Below, piece after piece: positions 56,129-64,000 of a DNA stretch of 64,000 nt. The stretch lies in NCBI GenBank assembly GCA_004297005.1, contig SCVA01000044.1, forward strand, positions 1-64,000, in the 5' to 3' direction. The notes under the pieces were generated by a model. The model made no database searches and was not told the DNA's origin. It saw only the letters and a program-made list of their open reading frames with translations. Source of the stretch: Nevskiaceae bacterium. Lineage in GTDB: Bacteria; Pseudomonadota; Gammaproteobacteria; Nevskiales; Nevskiaceae. A program made the position numbers and the translations under genes. Positions within the stretch are counted from its first letter, which is position 1. Each line of letters opens with the position of its first letter.

Positions 56129-56145
56129 TGAGCAACATTTGCTCA
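56129..56145. promoter_or_regulatory. Palindromic operator candidate upstream of pckA
   Basis: TGAGCAA-CAT-TTGCTCA is a perfect seven-base inverted repeat with a three-base spacer, 41 bases before the pckA ATG. A further GCTCA lies right before the start codon. It would suit a dimeric regulator; which one is unknown. Other bases in the 194-base gap show no clear element. Confidence 0.5.
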
Positions 56146-56185
56146 GCGCAGATTCGCTTTTTTCTTCCGCCACGTAAGGTGCTCA

Positions 56186-57841
56186 ATGTCTTTCCAGGCC
56201 GATCTCGAAAAGCTGCTCGGACTCAAAACCGTTACCTACAAGTACAACTTAAGCAAGACCGAGTTGTTCCACGAAGCCATCGCCAATGACAAGGGCCGCG
56301 TCGCCCACGGCGGCCCGAGCAACGTCCAGAAGGCCTACCCCACCGTTCTCGGCGACAAGGGTCCGCTGGTCTACTACACCGACCCGGACTGCACCGGCCG
56401 CCGCACCAAGGACACCTACGCGGTCGCCTGGCCGGAAGTCGAGCACGAGATCTGGTTCAAGGGCGATCTCAGCAAGTACGACCCGGCCAAGTACGAAGGC
56501 CTCCTGAAACGCCTCGTGCAACACCTCAATGACAAGCAGGCCACCCTGTACGTCAAGGATGTCTTCATGGGCTCCGACCCCGACTTCGCGGTGCCCTACC
56601 GCTTCGTCGGCGAGTACGCGACCCACGCCGCCTTCGCCGACAACATGTTCCCCAAGAACCTGCCGGGCGTGAAGGATGTCGATGCCCGCCGCTGGACCAT
56701 GCTCAACGTGCCCAGCTTCGTCTGCGTGCCGGAGCGTGACGGCTGCCGTTCGGAAGTCGCGATCATCATCGACGTGCGCAACAAGCTCTGCATCGTCGCC
56801 GGCCGCGCCGACTACTGCGGCGTGGTGAAGAAGACCATCTTCACCGTCGGCAACTTCCTGCTGCCCAAGGAAGGTCGCCTGTCCATGCACTGCTCGGCCA
56901 ACGTCGGCGCCAAGGGCGACGGCGCGATCCTGTTCGGCCTCTCCGGTACCGGCAAGACCACCCTCTCCGCCGACGCCAGCCGCAAGCTGATCGGCGACGA
57001 CGAGACCATCTGGTCCGACAACGGCCTGTGCAATCTCGAAGGCGGCTGCTACGCCAAGCTGATCAACCTCGACAAGGACGCCGAACCGGTGATCGCCGAG
57101 GCCCTGTCCAAGGCCGGCTGCATCATCGAGAACGTGCCGCCGCTGCCGGGCAAGAAGATCGAGGAATGCCATCCCGACCAGCTCGACCTCAACGACGGTT
57201 CACTGGCCGAGAACACCCGCCTGTCCTACCCGCTGGAAGTCATCCCCAATGTGATGCCCAACGGCCAGGGTCCGCACCCGCAGACCATCGTGCTGCTCAC
57301 CGCCGACGCCTTCGGCGTGCTACCGCCGGTGGCGATCCTCGAACCCGAGGACGTGATGTACCACTTCGTCTCCGGCTTCACCGCCCGCGTCGCCGGCACC
57401 GAAGTCGGTATCACCGAACCGCAGCCGACCTTCTCGGCCTGCTTCGGCGGCCCCTTCATGAGCCACAAGCCCAACGTCTACGCCGAGCTGCTGGCGAAGA
57501 AGATGAAGGATCACAAGGCCCGCTGCATCCTGCTCAACACCGGCTGGTCGGGCGGCCCCTATGGCGTCGGCAAGCGCATGAGCATCAAGCTCACCCGCGC
57601 CCTGCTCAACGCTGCGCTCAACGGCGATCTCGACAATGTGCCGACCGAGAAGCTGGAGATTCTCAACCTCACCATCCCCACCGCCTGCCCGGGCATCCCG
57701 GATGCGACGGTGCTGAACCCGCGCAACACCTGGGCCGACAAGGCTGCCTACGATCACACCGCCACCAAGCTGCGTGACATGTTCCGGCACAACTTCGAAG
57801 CCAAGGGCTTTGCCGCCTTCGGCATCCAGCCGCGCATCTAG
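56186..57841 (+). CDS. pckA: Phosphoenolpyruvate carboxykinase (ATP)
   Basis: 551 residues. It converts oxaloacetate to phosphoenolpyruvate using ATP, opening gluconeogenesis. The P-loop GLSGTGKTTLSADASRKLIGDDE near 250 and the pyruvate/metal motif NVGAKGDGAILF identify the ATP enzyme; the GTP family has a different P-loop. FSACFGGPFM and LNTGWSGGPYGVGKRM are conserved. The ATG follows AAGG. It stands alone, with its own operator-like palindrome and a strong terminator. Confidence 0.96.
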   Translation: MSFQADLEKLLGLKTVTYKYNLSKTELFHEAIANDKGRVAHGGPSNVQKAYPTVLGDKGPLVYYTDPDCTGRRTKDTYAVAWPEVEHEIWFKGDLSKYDPAKYEGLLKRLVQHLNDKQATLYVKDVFMGSDPDFAVPYRFVGEYATHAAFADNMFPKNLPGVKDVDARRWTMLNVPSFVCVPERDGCRSEVAIIIDVRNKLCIVAGRADYCGVVKKTIFTVGNFLLPKEGRLSMHCSANVGAKGDGAILFGLSGTGKTTLSADASRKLIGDDETIWSDNGLCNLEGGCYAKLINLDKDAEPVIAEALSKAGCIIENVPPLPGKKIEECHPDQLDLNDGSLAENTRLSYPLEVIPNVMPNGQGPHPQTIVLLTADAFGVLPPVAILEPEDVMYHFVSGFTARVAGTEVGITEPQPTFSACFGGPFMSHKPNVYAELLAKKMKDHKARCILLNTGWSGGPYGVGKRMSIKLTRALLNAALNGDLDNVPTEKLEILNLTIPTACPGIPDATVLNPRNTWADKAAYDHTATKLRDMFRHNFEAKGFAAFGIQPRI

Positions 57842-57880
57842 GCGTCCGAGCGTCGCAAGACGAACGGCAAACGCAGTACT

Positions 57881-57916
57881 GAAACGGCCACCCTCGCGGT
57901 GGCCGTTTCCGTTTTA
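57881..57916 (+). terminator. Rho-independent terminator after pckA
   Basis: GAAACGGCCACC-CTCGC-GGTGGCCGTTTC is a perfect 12-base stem followed by CGTTTT, 40 bases after the stop codon. Confidence 0.9.
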
Positions 57917-57985
57917 ACTCCCCAGGTGCCGCACCTCGGCATGACCTGTGCGAAGGCTGGTTCAGCCTCCACGCCTGTCCCCGCC

Positions 57986-59800
57986 ATGCGCACCCTGCCC
58001 TCGGTCGTCTCCAGCCTCGCCCTGCTCCTGCTGCTTTCCGCCTGCGGCCGGTCCGCGGGCCCCGACGGCACGGACGACAATGAACCGCCGCCACCTCCGC
58101 CGAGCGGCAAGACCTTCGCGCTGGAAGAGGCCACGGTGGCCGACATCCACGCCGCCTTTGCCGGCGAGCAGACACTGGCGGACGGCAGTCCATTGAGCTG
58201 CGTGAAGCTCTACGAGCTGTATACCGCCCGCATCGCCGCCATCGACGACTACCCGCAGGCCGCTGGCCTGCCAGTACGGGCAGTGCTGCGCATCAATCCC
58301 CAGGCGCGGGCCGAGGCCGAAGCCCTCGATGCGCTGTACGCGAAGGAAGGCCTGGGGGGGCGGCCGCTGCATTGCGTACCAATGCTGCTCAAGGACAACT
58401 ACGACACCTACGACCATCCCTCGACCTCGGGCTCGTACTCCATGCTCGGCCATCAGGCCAGCGTCGACGCCAATGCCGTCGCTGGCCTGCGCAGAAACGG
58501 TGCGCTGATCCTGGGCAAGGCCAACCAGGACGAATTCGCCTTCACTGTCATGGGCACCAGCGGCCGCGGCCCGCTCACCCGCAACCCCTACGACACCAGC
58601 CAGTCGCCGGGCGGCTCCAGTAGCGGCACAGGCGCCGCCATCGCCGCCAATTTCGCCGCCATCGGCACCGGCACCGACACCTGCATGTCGATCCGCTACC
58701 CCTCCTCGGTGAACGGCCTGGCGGGCATCCGTCCCAGCGTCGGCCTGGTGTCGCAGCACGGCGTGTTCCCGCTCACCCATTCGCGCGACGCGCCCGGGCC
58801 GATGGCGCGCACGCTGCACGACGCGGTGCTGGCGCTCAACGCCATGGCCGGGGCCGATCCGCGCGACGCAAAGACTCTGGAGTACAGCAACCTCGCCTAC
58901 CCCAACCGGCCGGCCGATTACACCGCCTTCCTCGACCGCGAGAAGTACGGTCTGAAGGGCAGGAAGCTCGGCTTCGTGAAGCGGATGGGCACGCTCGACA
59001 CCGCCGGCGACGGCGAGCATCTGGCGCTGATCGAAGCCGCGATCGCCGAGATGAAGGTGCTCGGCGCCGAGGTCTACGAGGTGGAATTCCCGGACTTCGT
59101 CTCGGTGGCGGCCTCCGCCATGCACTACGAGTGGAATGAGTACTTCCGTCAGTTCGAGGCGGAAAACGGCTATGCCGCGCCGCGCCGCTGCCTGACTGCG
59201 CTCAATGCCGGCCAGAACCAGTGCAGCCTCGGTGACGGCGTGCTCGATACCGGCCTGGTCAGCCCGGTGGCGCTGATCTCGGTGGCCTCGGCCGCGTTGA
59301 GCGACCCCGACACCCCACCCGACGCCGCCCTGCTCCAGCAACACGTCGATACCCGCAACTATGTGCAGGCGCTGATGGACGCCTATCCCCTGCCTGGCGG
59401 CGGCACGGTGCGGCTGGACGCGCTGCTGATCCGCCCCGGTTCCAGCCCGCGCACCTGCGACTTCGGCTCCAGCACCCAGAACCCTTCGGTGGTGGTGCCG
59501 GTCGGCCTCACCAGCGACGGCGTGCCCAAGGGCATCGAAGTGCTGGCGCGCAAATGGGACGAACCCACCGCCATCGGCATCGCCTACGACTACGAACAGG
59601 CCACGCACTTCCGCACGCCGCCCAAGCTCGCCGCCAATCCGCAGGCGGGCAGCCTGCTGGTGAGCGAGTTCAACCGCGCACGCGAGGATCTGTTGCTGAG
59701 CCTGCTCGACCAGGATCCCTACGCTCTGCCTGTGGAGGAATACCTGCGGGTGATCCGCGAGTACGTCAGCGGCTTCAGCGAAGTCCCGGGCAGTCCCTGA
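57986..59800 (+). CDS. Amidase-signature lipoprotein
   Basis: 604 residues starting MRTLPSVVSSLALLLLLSACG, a lipoprotein signal with lipobox LLSAC. The amidase core has the catalytic Lys in MLLKDNYDTYDHP near 135, the Ser-cis-Ser site in SPGGSSSGTGAAIAANF near 212, and the tail signature PGSSPRTCDFGSSTQNPSVVVP. A proline spacer follows the lipidation site. Secreted amidases of this kind act on amides or peptides; the substrate is unknown. A seven-G run occurs at 58364-58370. The track ORF starts too early. Confidence 0.87.
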   Translation: MRTLPSVVSSLALLLLLSACGRSAGPDGTDDNEPPPPPPSGKTFALEEATVADIHAAFAGEQTLADGSPLSCVKLYELYTARIAAIDDYPQAAGLPVRAVLRINPQARAEAEALDALYAKEGLGGRPLHCVPMLLKDNYDTYDHPSTSGSYSMLGHQASVDANAVAGLRRNGALILGKANQDEFAFTVMGTSGRGPLTRNPYDTSQSPGGSSSGTGAAIAANFAAIGTGTDTCMSIRYPSSVNGLAGIRPSVGLVSQHGVFPLTHSRDAPGPMARTLHDAVLALNAMAGADPRDAKTLEYSNLAYPNRPADYTAFLDREKYGLKGRKLGFVKRMGTLDTAGDGEHLALIEAAIAEMKVLGAEVYEVEFPDFVSVAASAMHYEWNEYFRQFEAENGYAAPRRCLTALNAGQNQCSLGDGVLDTGLVSPVALISVASAALSDPDTPPDAALLQQHVDTRNYVQALMDAYPLPGGGTVRLDALLIRPGSSPRTCDFGSSTQNPSVVVPVGLTSDGVPKGIEVLARKWDEPTAIGIAYDYEQATHFRTPPKLAANPQAGSLLVSEFNRAREDLLLSLLDQDPYALPVEEYLRVIREYVSGFSEVPGSP

Positions 59801-59812
59801 GCCCTATCCTGT

Positions 59813-59922
59813 CCCCGCCCCCGCCTGCGGGGGAGGGCTAGGGAGGGGGCGTTTGCCTGACCATTGCGCCGCACTGAATGGCAACGCCCCCATCCCAACC
59901 TTCCCCCGCCAGCGGGGGAAGG
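59813..59922. repeat. Inverted pair of REP-like repeats, copies 3 and 4
   Basis: CCCCGCC...GGGGGCGTTTGCC (59813-59857) and GGCAACGCCCCCATCCCAAC with its CCCCCGCCAGCGGGGG hairpin (59879-59922) are the same repeat in opposite orientations, separated by about 20 bases, as in BIME structures. The unit matches the one at 22147. Both lie between two lipoprotein hydrolase genes. Confidence 0.75.
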
Positions 59923-59951
59923 GGTTTCAAGCCTCTTTTCGGATTGCCACC

Positions 59952-61742
59952 ATGCTCCGCGCTGTCGCCCTATCGACCATCGTCCTTCTGCTCAGCGCCT
60001 GCGGCAGTTCCGCGCCCCCGGACAGCGCGGCGATACCCGAGGAGCCGGCACCCAGCCCGGCGGTGTTCGACCGCGTCGCCGCCGATCCCACGGCACCCGG
60101 CCTGTCCGCCGCCAGCTCGCAGCTCTACGACTTCGGGCGGATCAGCGTGCATGATGAGGTCAGCGGCGACAGCTACGAGTCCGACGTGCGCGGCATCGCC
60201 TGGTATCCGCAGTCGCCGGCCGGCCGCCTGCCGGTGCTGGTCTGGCTGCACGGCCGGCACCAGACCTGCCAGTTGGTGATCGGCGGACTGCCCCTGCTGG
60301 GCGTGGGCGACGACGACTGCCCCACGGGCATCCCGCTGTTCGAGTCCGCGCCCAGCTACCGGGGCTACGACGCCGCCGCCGAGCTGCTGGCGACCCAGGG
60401 CTATCTGGTGCTGTCCATCGACCTCAACGATGTCAACGACAATGACAACACCGCCCCCACCGACCGCGGCGCCCTGGCCCGCGCCGAACTGGCGCTGGAA
60501 CATCTGGACCGCTTCCGTGCCATCGACGCCGCCGGTGGCGAGGGTTTCGATGCCCTGAAGGGGCATCTCGACTTCCAGCGCGTCGGCCTGATGGGCCACT
60601 CGCGCGGCGGCATCGGCATCCTCAAGGCCGCGCAGGAGAACGCGCTGCGCCCGACGGAGACGCGCTACGGCATCCGCGCCCTGTTCGGGCTGGCGCCCGA
60701 CACCTCGGGCCTCAACATCGGCGCCGCCGCCTACGAGGTGGAGCCCGACACCGCCTGGGCGGCGCTGATCGGCTATTGCGACGGCGACGCCAGCGACTTC
60801 TTCGGCAGCTACTACTTCGACCGCAACCGCCTGCGCGCCGACCTCGCCGCGCCGCGCTACCAGTTGATCGCAATGGGCGCGAACCACAACTACTACAACA
60901 CCGAGTGGACCGGCAGCGACGACTGGACCCTGCAGGACAGCAACAGCAGCGATCCGCACTGCGGTCGCAGCAGCGGCGAGCGCGACAGCGTCGAGGACCA
61001 GCAGGCGCAGTTGCAGTACTTCCTGTCCAGCTACTTCCGCTGGTTCGTCGGCAGCGAAGCCGCCTATGCCGGCTACTGGCAGGCTCGCGAAGCGGTGCCC
61101 GACAGCGTCTGCGCCAGCACGCGCGCGGACTGCCCCGGCCGTTTCCACTACAGCCGCTGGCCGCTGCCAGCGGACAGGCTGGCGGTGCTCAGCTACGCGG
61201 CCGACAGCGGCACGGATCGCAATACGCTGGGCGGGCCGGTGACGCTGGAAAACCTCAGCGCCAGCCTCTGCACCCCCGACGACGGCGGCGACGATCCGCC
61301 CAGCGGTGGTCACGGCTGCCCAGCCGACCCGACCTTCAGCCGCATTCCGCAACTGGCGCTGAGCTGGTCCGGCGCCGCCAGCCTGCGCGCCGAGTTCGCG
61401 GCACAGGATGTCCGTGGCTACTGGCGACTGGCCCTGCGCCTGGGGCTGAACGGCGCCGAGGGCGCCAATCCGCCAACCGGCCAGGACTTCGAGATCGTGC
61501 TCAGCGACCGCACCGGCCGTAGCGCCCACCTGCGTGCCGCCGACTGGAGCGACGCGCTGTTCGTGCCGCCCGGCGACCCCTACGCCGACGGCGGCAGCCA
61601 GCGCACACTGTTGCACGGCGTCTATCTGCCGCTCGCCGCCTTCACCGGCATCGACCGCGGCGCGGTCACGGCGGTGGAGCTGCGCTTCGACGCCACGCCC
61701 AGCGGGCAGTTGCAGTTGGCGGATCTGCAGTTCGAGCGGTAA
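59952..61742 (+). CDS. Lipoprotein alpha/beta hydrolase with C-terminal beta domain
   Basis: 596 residues starting MLRAVALSTIVLLLSACG, a lipoprotein signal with lipobox LLSAC. The hydrolase core has LPVLVWLHGRHQTCQ near residue 95, then LVLSIDLNDVNDND and the nucleophile elbow MGHSRGGIG near 215, with ALIGYCDGDASDF and AMGANHNYYN supplying acid and His candidates. The C-terminal 150 residues look like a beta sandwich. The substrate is unknown. It resembles the hydrolase at 11750-13741 in layout, not in detailed sequence. Confidence 0.77.
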   Translation: MLRAVALSTIVLLLSACGSSAPPDSAAIPEEPAPSPAVFDRVAADPTAPGLSAASSQLYDFGRISVHDEVSGDSYESDVRGIAWYPQSPAGRLPVLVWLHGRHQTCQLVIGGLPLLGVGDDDCPTGIPLFESAPSYRGYDAAAELLATQGYLVLSIDLNDVNDNDNTAPTDRGALARAELALEHLDRFRAIDAAGGEGFDALKGHLDFQRVGLMGHSRGGIGILKAAQENALRPTETRYGIRALFGLAPDTSGLNIGAAAYEVEPDTAWAALIGYCDGDASDFFGSYYFDRNRLRADLAAPRYQLIAMGANHNYYNTEWTGSDDWTLQDSNSSDPHCGRSSGERDSVEDQQAQLQYFLSSYFRWFVGSEAAYAGYWQAREAVPDSVCASTRADCPGRFHYSRWPLPADRLAVLSYAADSGTDRNTLGGPVTLENLSASLCTPDDGGDDPPSGGHGCPADPTFSRIPQLALSWSGAASLRAEFAAQDVRGYWRLALRLGLNGAEGANPPTGQDFEIVLSDRTGRSAHLRAADWSDALFVPPGDPYADGGSQRTLLHGVYLPLAAFTGIDRGAVTAVELRFDATPSGQLQLADLQFER

Positions 61743-61960
61743 GGGCGGCGGCTGCGCCGCCTGTGAGGGCGCGGGTTCGCTGCGCTCCCCGCTGTGAGGG
61801 CGGGCAGCTTCGCTGACCCTGTGAGGGACCATCGAAAGCTCTTCCCCCGCCTCTGCGCCTCTGCTTTTCCCTCACAGCGCTGCGCAGCAGCGCGACCTCA
61901 CAGCCGACCAGCGTAGCGAGGTCGGCGCCCTCACAGGCGGCGCAGCCGCCGCCCTCACCG
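61743..61960. repeat. CTGTGAGGG hairpin array forming a long imperfect palindrome
   Basis: CTGTGAGGG occurs at 61761, 61792 and 61819. Its reverse complement occurs at 61869, 61895 (one change) and 61928. Short hairpins lie between copies, for example GCGCTGC-GCA-GCAGCGC and GCCGACC...GGTCGGC. The outer ends match as GGCGGCGGCTGCGCCGCC against GGCGGCGCAGCCGCCGCC. The whole 218-base gap is filled by this structure and has no gene. Confidence 0.85.
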
Positions 61961-61991
61961 CTAAACTGCGCAGCTAAGCCAGGAGCCCCTC

Positions 61992-62618
61992 ATGAACGTC
62001 GAACGTCTTTTCTGCATCGGCAAGAACTACGCAGAGCATGTCGCCGAGCTGGCCCACCTGGGCCATGCGCCCGACGGCGAGTGCGTGGTGTTCATGAAGC
62101 CGTCCTCGGCCATCGTCCCCGAGGGCGAGCCCATCGTGCTGCCACGCGGCAAGGGCAGCATCCATCACGAAGCCGAACTGGTGGTGCTGCTCACCGGTGG
62201 CGGCCGTGACATTCCGGTGGAGGAGGCGCTGGACTATGTCGCCGGCCTCACGCTCGGCCTGGACCTGACCCTGCGCGACCTGCAAACCCAGCTGAAGAAC
62301 AAGGGCAAGCCCTGGGAGCTGGCCAAGGCCTTCGACGGCGCCGCGCCGCTGGGCGACTTCAAGCCCTATCTGGAGCAGGATCTCCAGGCGCTGGAGTTCA
62401 GCCTGCACGTCAACGGCCAGTTGCGCCAGCACGGCCAGACCAAGGACATGCTTTACAGCGTCGCCCGACAGATTCACATCCTCTCGCAGACCTGGGCGCT
62501 GCATCCGGGTGACGCCATCTACACCGGCACTCCGGCCGGCGTCGCCGCTCTGGAACCAGGCGATGAGGTGGTACTCGCCAGCCCGCAGATCGGCCGTTTT
62601 AGCTGGCGTTGTGCCTGA
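61992..62618 (+). CDS. Fumarylacetoacetate hydrolase-family protein
   Basis: 208 residues. Motifs ERLFCIGKNYAEHVAEL at the start, FMKPSSAIV and IHHEAELVVLL near 40-65, with Glu pairs for a divalent metal, GLTLGLDLTLRDLQ and TGTPAGVAALEPGD at the end. It resembles YcgM-type acylpyruvate hydrolases or oxaloacetate decarboxylases. The exact reaction is not decided by sequence. The length is typical for the short family members. It stands alone after the hairpin array. Confidence 0.87.
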   Translation: MNVERLFCIGKNYAEHVAELAHLGHAPDGECVVFMKPSSAIVPEGEPIVLPRGKGSIHHEAELVVLLTGGGRDIPVEEALDYVAGLTLGLDLTLRDLQTQLKNKGKPWELAKAFDGAAPLGDFKPYLEQDLQALEFSLHVNGQLRQHGQTKDMLYSVARQIHILSQTWALHPGDAIYTGTPAGVAALEPGDEVVLASPQIGRFSWRCA

Positions 62619-62773
62619 GGCCGGTCAACCGAATTCGGCGTAGCCCGTTGGTAGGCCTGCTCGGGAACAAGAACATCCGTAAAACGCCCCGATACGAAAC
62701 GACCGACCCAGGCGCTAGCGCCGGAGTCTTGGGAGTGCGCTTGGAGATCCAGAAGATACTGGAGGAGAAAATG

Positions 62774-62802
62774 GCCCCGGAGATCCCGGGGCTTATTTTT
62801 TG
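62774..62802 (+). terminator. Rho-independent terminator upstream of the DUF455 gene
   Basis: GCCCCGG-AGATC-CCGGGGC followed by TTATTTTTT. It lies 155 bases after the FAH-family stop. The intervening stretch 62619-62770 is lower in GC than its neighbours and I see no convincing gene in it. Confidence 0.82.
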
Positions 62803-62823
62803 TGGCTCACCTACAGTGCGCGC

Positions 62824-63585
62824 ATGAATTCCAGCCCTGCCCAGGCGACGCTCGCCGCCCTGCTTGAAACCGACCCCGATACCAAGTGCACCCTGGTCGC
62901 CAGCCTGAGCCAGGCGGCCGCCACCGAGCTGGGTGGCCTGGCGGGAATTCCAGGCCGTCCGCTCCGGCCAACGCTGGTCAGTCCGCGCGAGGTGCCGGTG
63001 CGCGGGCTGGGCAGCCTCGAAGGCCGGGCCGCGCTCTGCCATGCGGTGGCGCACATCGAGTTCAACGCCATCAATCTCGCGCTCGACGCCTGCCTGCGCT
63101 TCGCCGGCTTGCCGCCGGACTACTACGCCGACTGGCTCAGCGTCGCCCAGGACGAGGCCAGGCACTTTCTGCTGATGCGCGGCCGCCTGCGCGAGCTGGG
63201 CTACGACTATGGCGATTTCAGCGCCCACAACGGGCTCTGGGAGGCCGCCGAGAAGACCGCGCACGACGTGCTGGTGCGCATGGCCTGCGTGCCGCGGGTG
63301 CTGGAGGCGCGCGGCCTCGACGTCACCCCGGGCATGATTCACCGGCTGCGCGAACTGCGGGATGCCGAGACCATCGCGGTGCTGGAAGTGATCCTCGCCG
63401 AGGAAGTGCGGCATGTGGAGATCGGCAGCCGCTGGTTCCGCTGGTGCTGCGCCCAGCGTGGCCTGGAGCCGGTCGCCACCTTCCGCCGCCTGCTGCAGGA
63501 GCAGGGCATCGTGCTGCGCCCGCCGCTCAACCGCGAGGCGCGGGCCCGCGCCGGCTTCGTGCCCGAGGAGCTGCCGGACTTCTAG
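62824..63585 (+). CDS. DUF455 ferritin-like protein
   Basis: 253 residues. Ligands for a di-iron centre are suggested by AHIEFNAINLALD near 79, AQDEARHFLLM near 115, and EEVRHVEIGSRWF near 195, four helices in a ferritin-like bundle (MiaE-related DUF455). The activity is unknown. The start MNSSPAQAT is the ATG 22 bases after the terminator hairpin; the track start is inside it. It is convergent with the amidase. Confidence 0.87.
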   Translation: MNSSPAQATLAALLETDPDTKCTLVASLSQAAATELGGLAGIPGRPLRPTLVSPREVPVRGLGSLEGRAALCHAVAHIEFNAINLALDACLRFAGLPPDYYADWLSVAQDEARHFLLMRGRLRELGYDYGDFSAHNGLWEAAEKTAHDVLVRMACVPRVLEARGLDVTPGMIHRLRELRDAETIAVLEVILAEEVRHVEIGSRWFRWCCAQRGLEPVATFRRLLQEQGIVLRPPLNREARARAGFVPEELPDF

Positions 63586-63595
63586 GGAATTCGGC

Positions 63596-64000
63596 TCAGA
63601 CCTGACATTGGCCGCGCTGGAACTGCGGTTCCAACTGACTGGCCAGCGCCAGCAGTCGGCCTTCCTCACCATGCGGCGCGACGAACTGGGCGCCAATCGG
63701 CAGCCCAGCCTCGCTCAAGCCCATCGGCACACTCATCGACGGCGTGCCGGTGAGGTTGGAGAGCTGGGTGAACGGCGTCCAGCGCAGGTTCTCGCGCGCC
63801 ATGCGCTCCACCGCGCCGGTCTTCAGCAGCGCCTTGCCCAGGCCTAGGGCCAGGATCGGCTTCAGGCTGGCGCGCTGCCAGGCCGGAGTCGCCAGCTCGC
63901 CGATCTTCGGCGCCGGAAAAGCGGTGGCGGGAATCAGGTACAGGTCGTGGCGCTGGAAATAGGCGCCCAGCGCGCGTGCGTAGTCGTTCCAGCGCCAGCG
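63596..64000 (-). CDS. Amidase, C-terminal part (cut by window edge)
   Basis: An open frame reads to the window end and includes YLIPATAFPAPKIGE, RENLRWTPFTQLSNLTGTPS and VPMGLSEAGLPIGAQFVAPHGEEG, the tail of an amidase-signature enzyme. The catalytic Lys and Ser part lies beyond the window. The ORF track lists only a 71-residue fragment starting at an internal ATG; the true gene is longer. It ends ten bases after the convergent DUF455 stop. Confidence 0.85.
   Translation of the reverse strand, partial: RWRWNDYARALGAYFQRHDLYLIPATAFPAPKIGELATPAWQRASLKPILALGLGKALLKTGAVERMARENLRWTPFTQLSNLTGTPSMSVPMGLSEAGLPIGAQFVAPHGEEGRLLALASQLEPQFQRGQCQV

Noticed and set aside
61743-61960. CRISPR array
   Set aside because: Repeats are only 9 bases, occur in both orientations, and no cas genes are near.
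62609-62827. 72-aa + strand ORF
   Set aside because: It runs through the terminator hairpin and overlaps the DUF455 start; no ribosome-binding site.

Overview
The window is GC-rich, densely coded DNA with short intergenic gaps and many ATGA, GTGA or TGATG start/stop overlaps. The gene content points to a gammaproteobacterium of the Xanthomonadales/Nevskiales type: a Pil-Chp twitching-chemotaxis cluster, a proteobacterial-type gshA with gshB, yqgE-ruvX-pyrB with an inactive pyrC-like partner, and a HutF-type histidine pathway. That placement is an inference from gene content only; no rRNA or other taxonomic marker is present.

Layout. 1-970: edge of an integron cassette array (one well-formed attC, one cassette ORF, a second degenerate attC) and an IS110-type transposase remnant. 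972-3670: a divergent persulfide/sulfur module (persulfide dioxygenase, TauE/SafE permease and a CsoR/CstR-type repressor facing two YeeE/YedE half-transporters), with a palindromic operator between them. 3760-10093: lysS with a triplicated 3' tail, prfB with its programmed frameshift, an OmpA-family protein and a YheS-like ABC-F protein. 10090-13741: small proteins, rsgA and a lipoprotein hydrolase. 13847-22121: a second sulfur module, in which an SqrR/BigR-like ArsR repressor, a DUF2892 protein, and the adaptor and pump of an RND efflux system are divergent from sulfide:quinone reductase, a haem protein and a TolC-like channel. 22200-28628: MFS transporter, zinc-phospholipase-like protein, small enzymes, a PLP desulfhydrase/deaminase. 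28639-34943: phosphofructokinase, a MITE-like element, and hutHFIG. 35017-36266: DUF421 protein and cysH.

36444-55620: the Pil-Chp system is split. pilG-pilI-chpA-chpC read leftward and pilH-pilJ read rightward about 9 kb away; gshA, gshB, an M28 peptidase, yqgE, ruvX, pyrB and the pseudo-dihydroorotase gene lie between. 56186-64000: pckA, two lipoprotein hydrolases/amidases, a fumarylacetoacetase-family enzyme, a DUF455 ferritin-like protein and a truncated amidase at the edge, separated by REP-like and hairpin-rich repeats.

The most coherent theme is reactive-sulfur handling. Sulfide would be oxidised by SQR to persulfide, persulfide by the dioxygenase, and each module carries its own thiol-based repressor and transporters. 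The physical coupling of SQR and a haem protein to a complete tripartite RND pump, with the outer-membrane channel in the SQR operon, is the best candidate for an under-described system. The integron edge, the MITE that provides the hutG stop codon, the lysS-tail triplication and the CTGTGAGGG hairpin array are the main non-coding observations.
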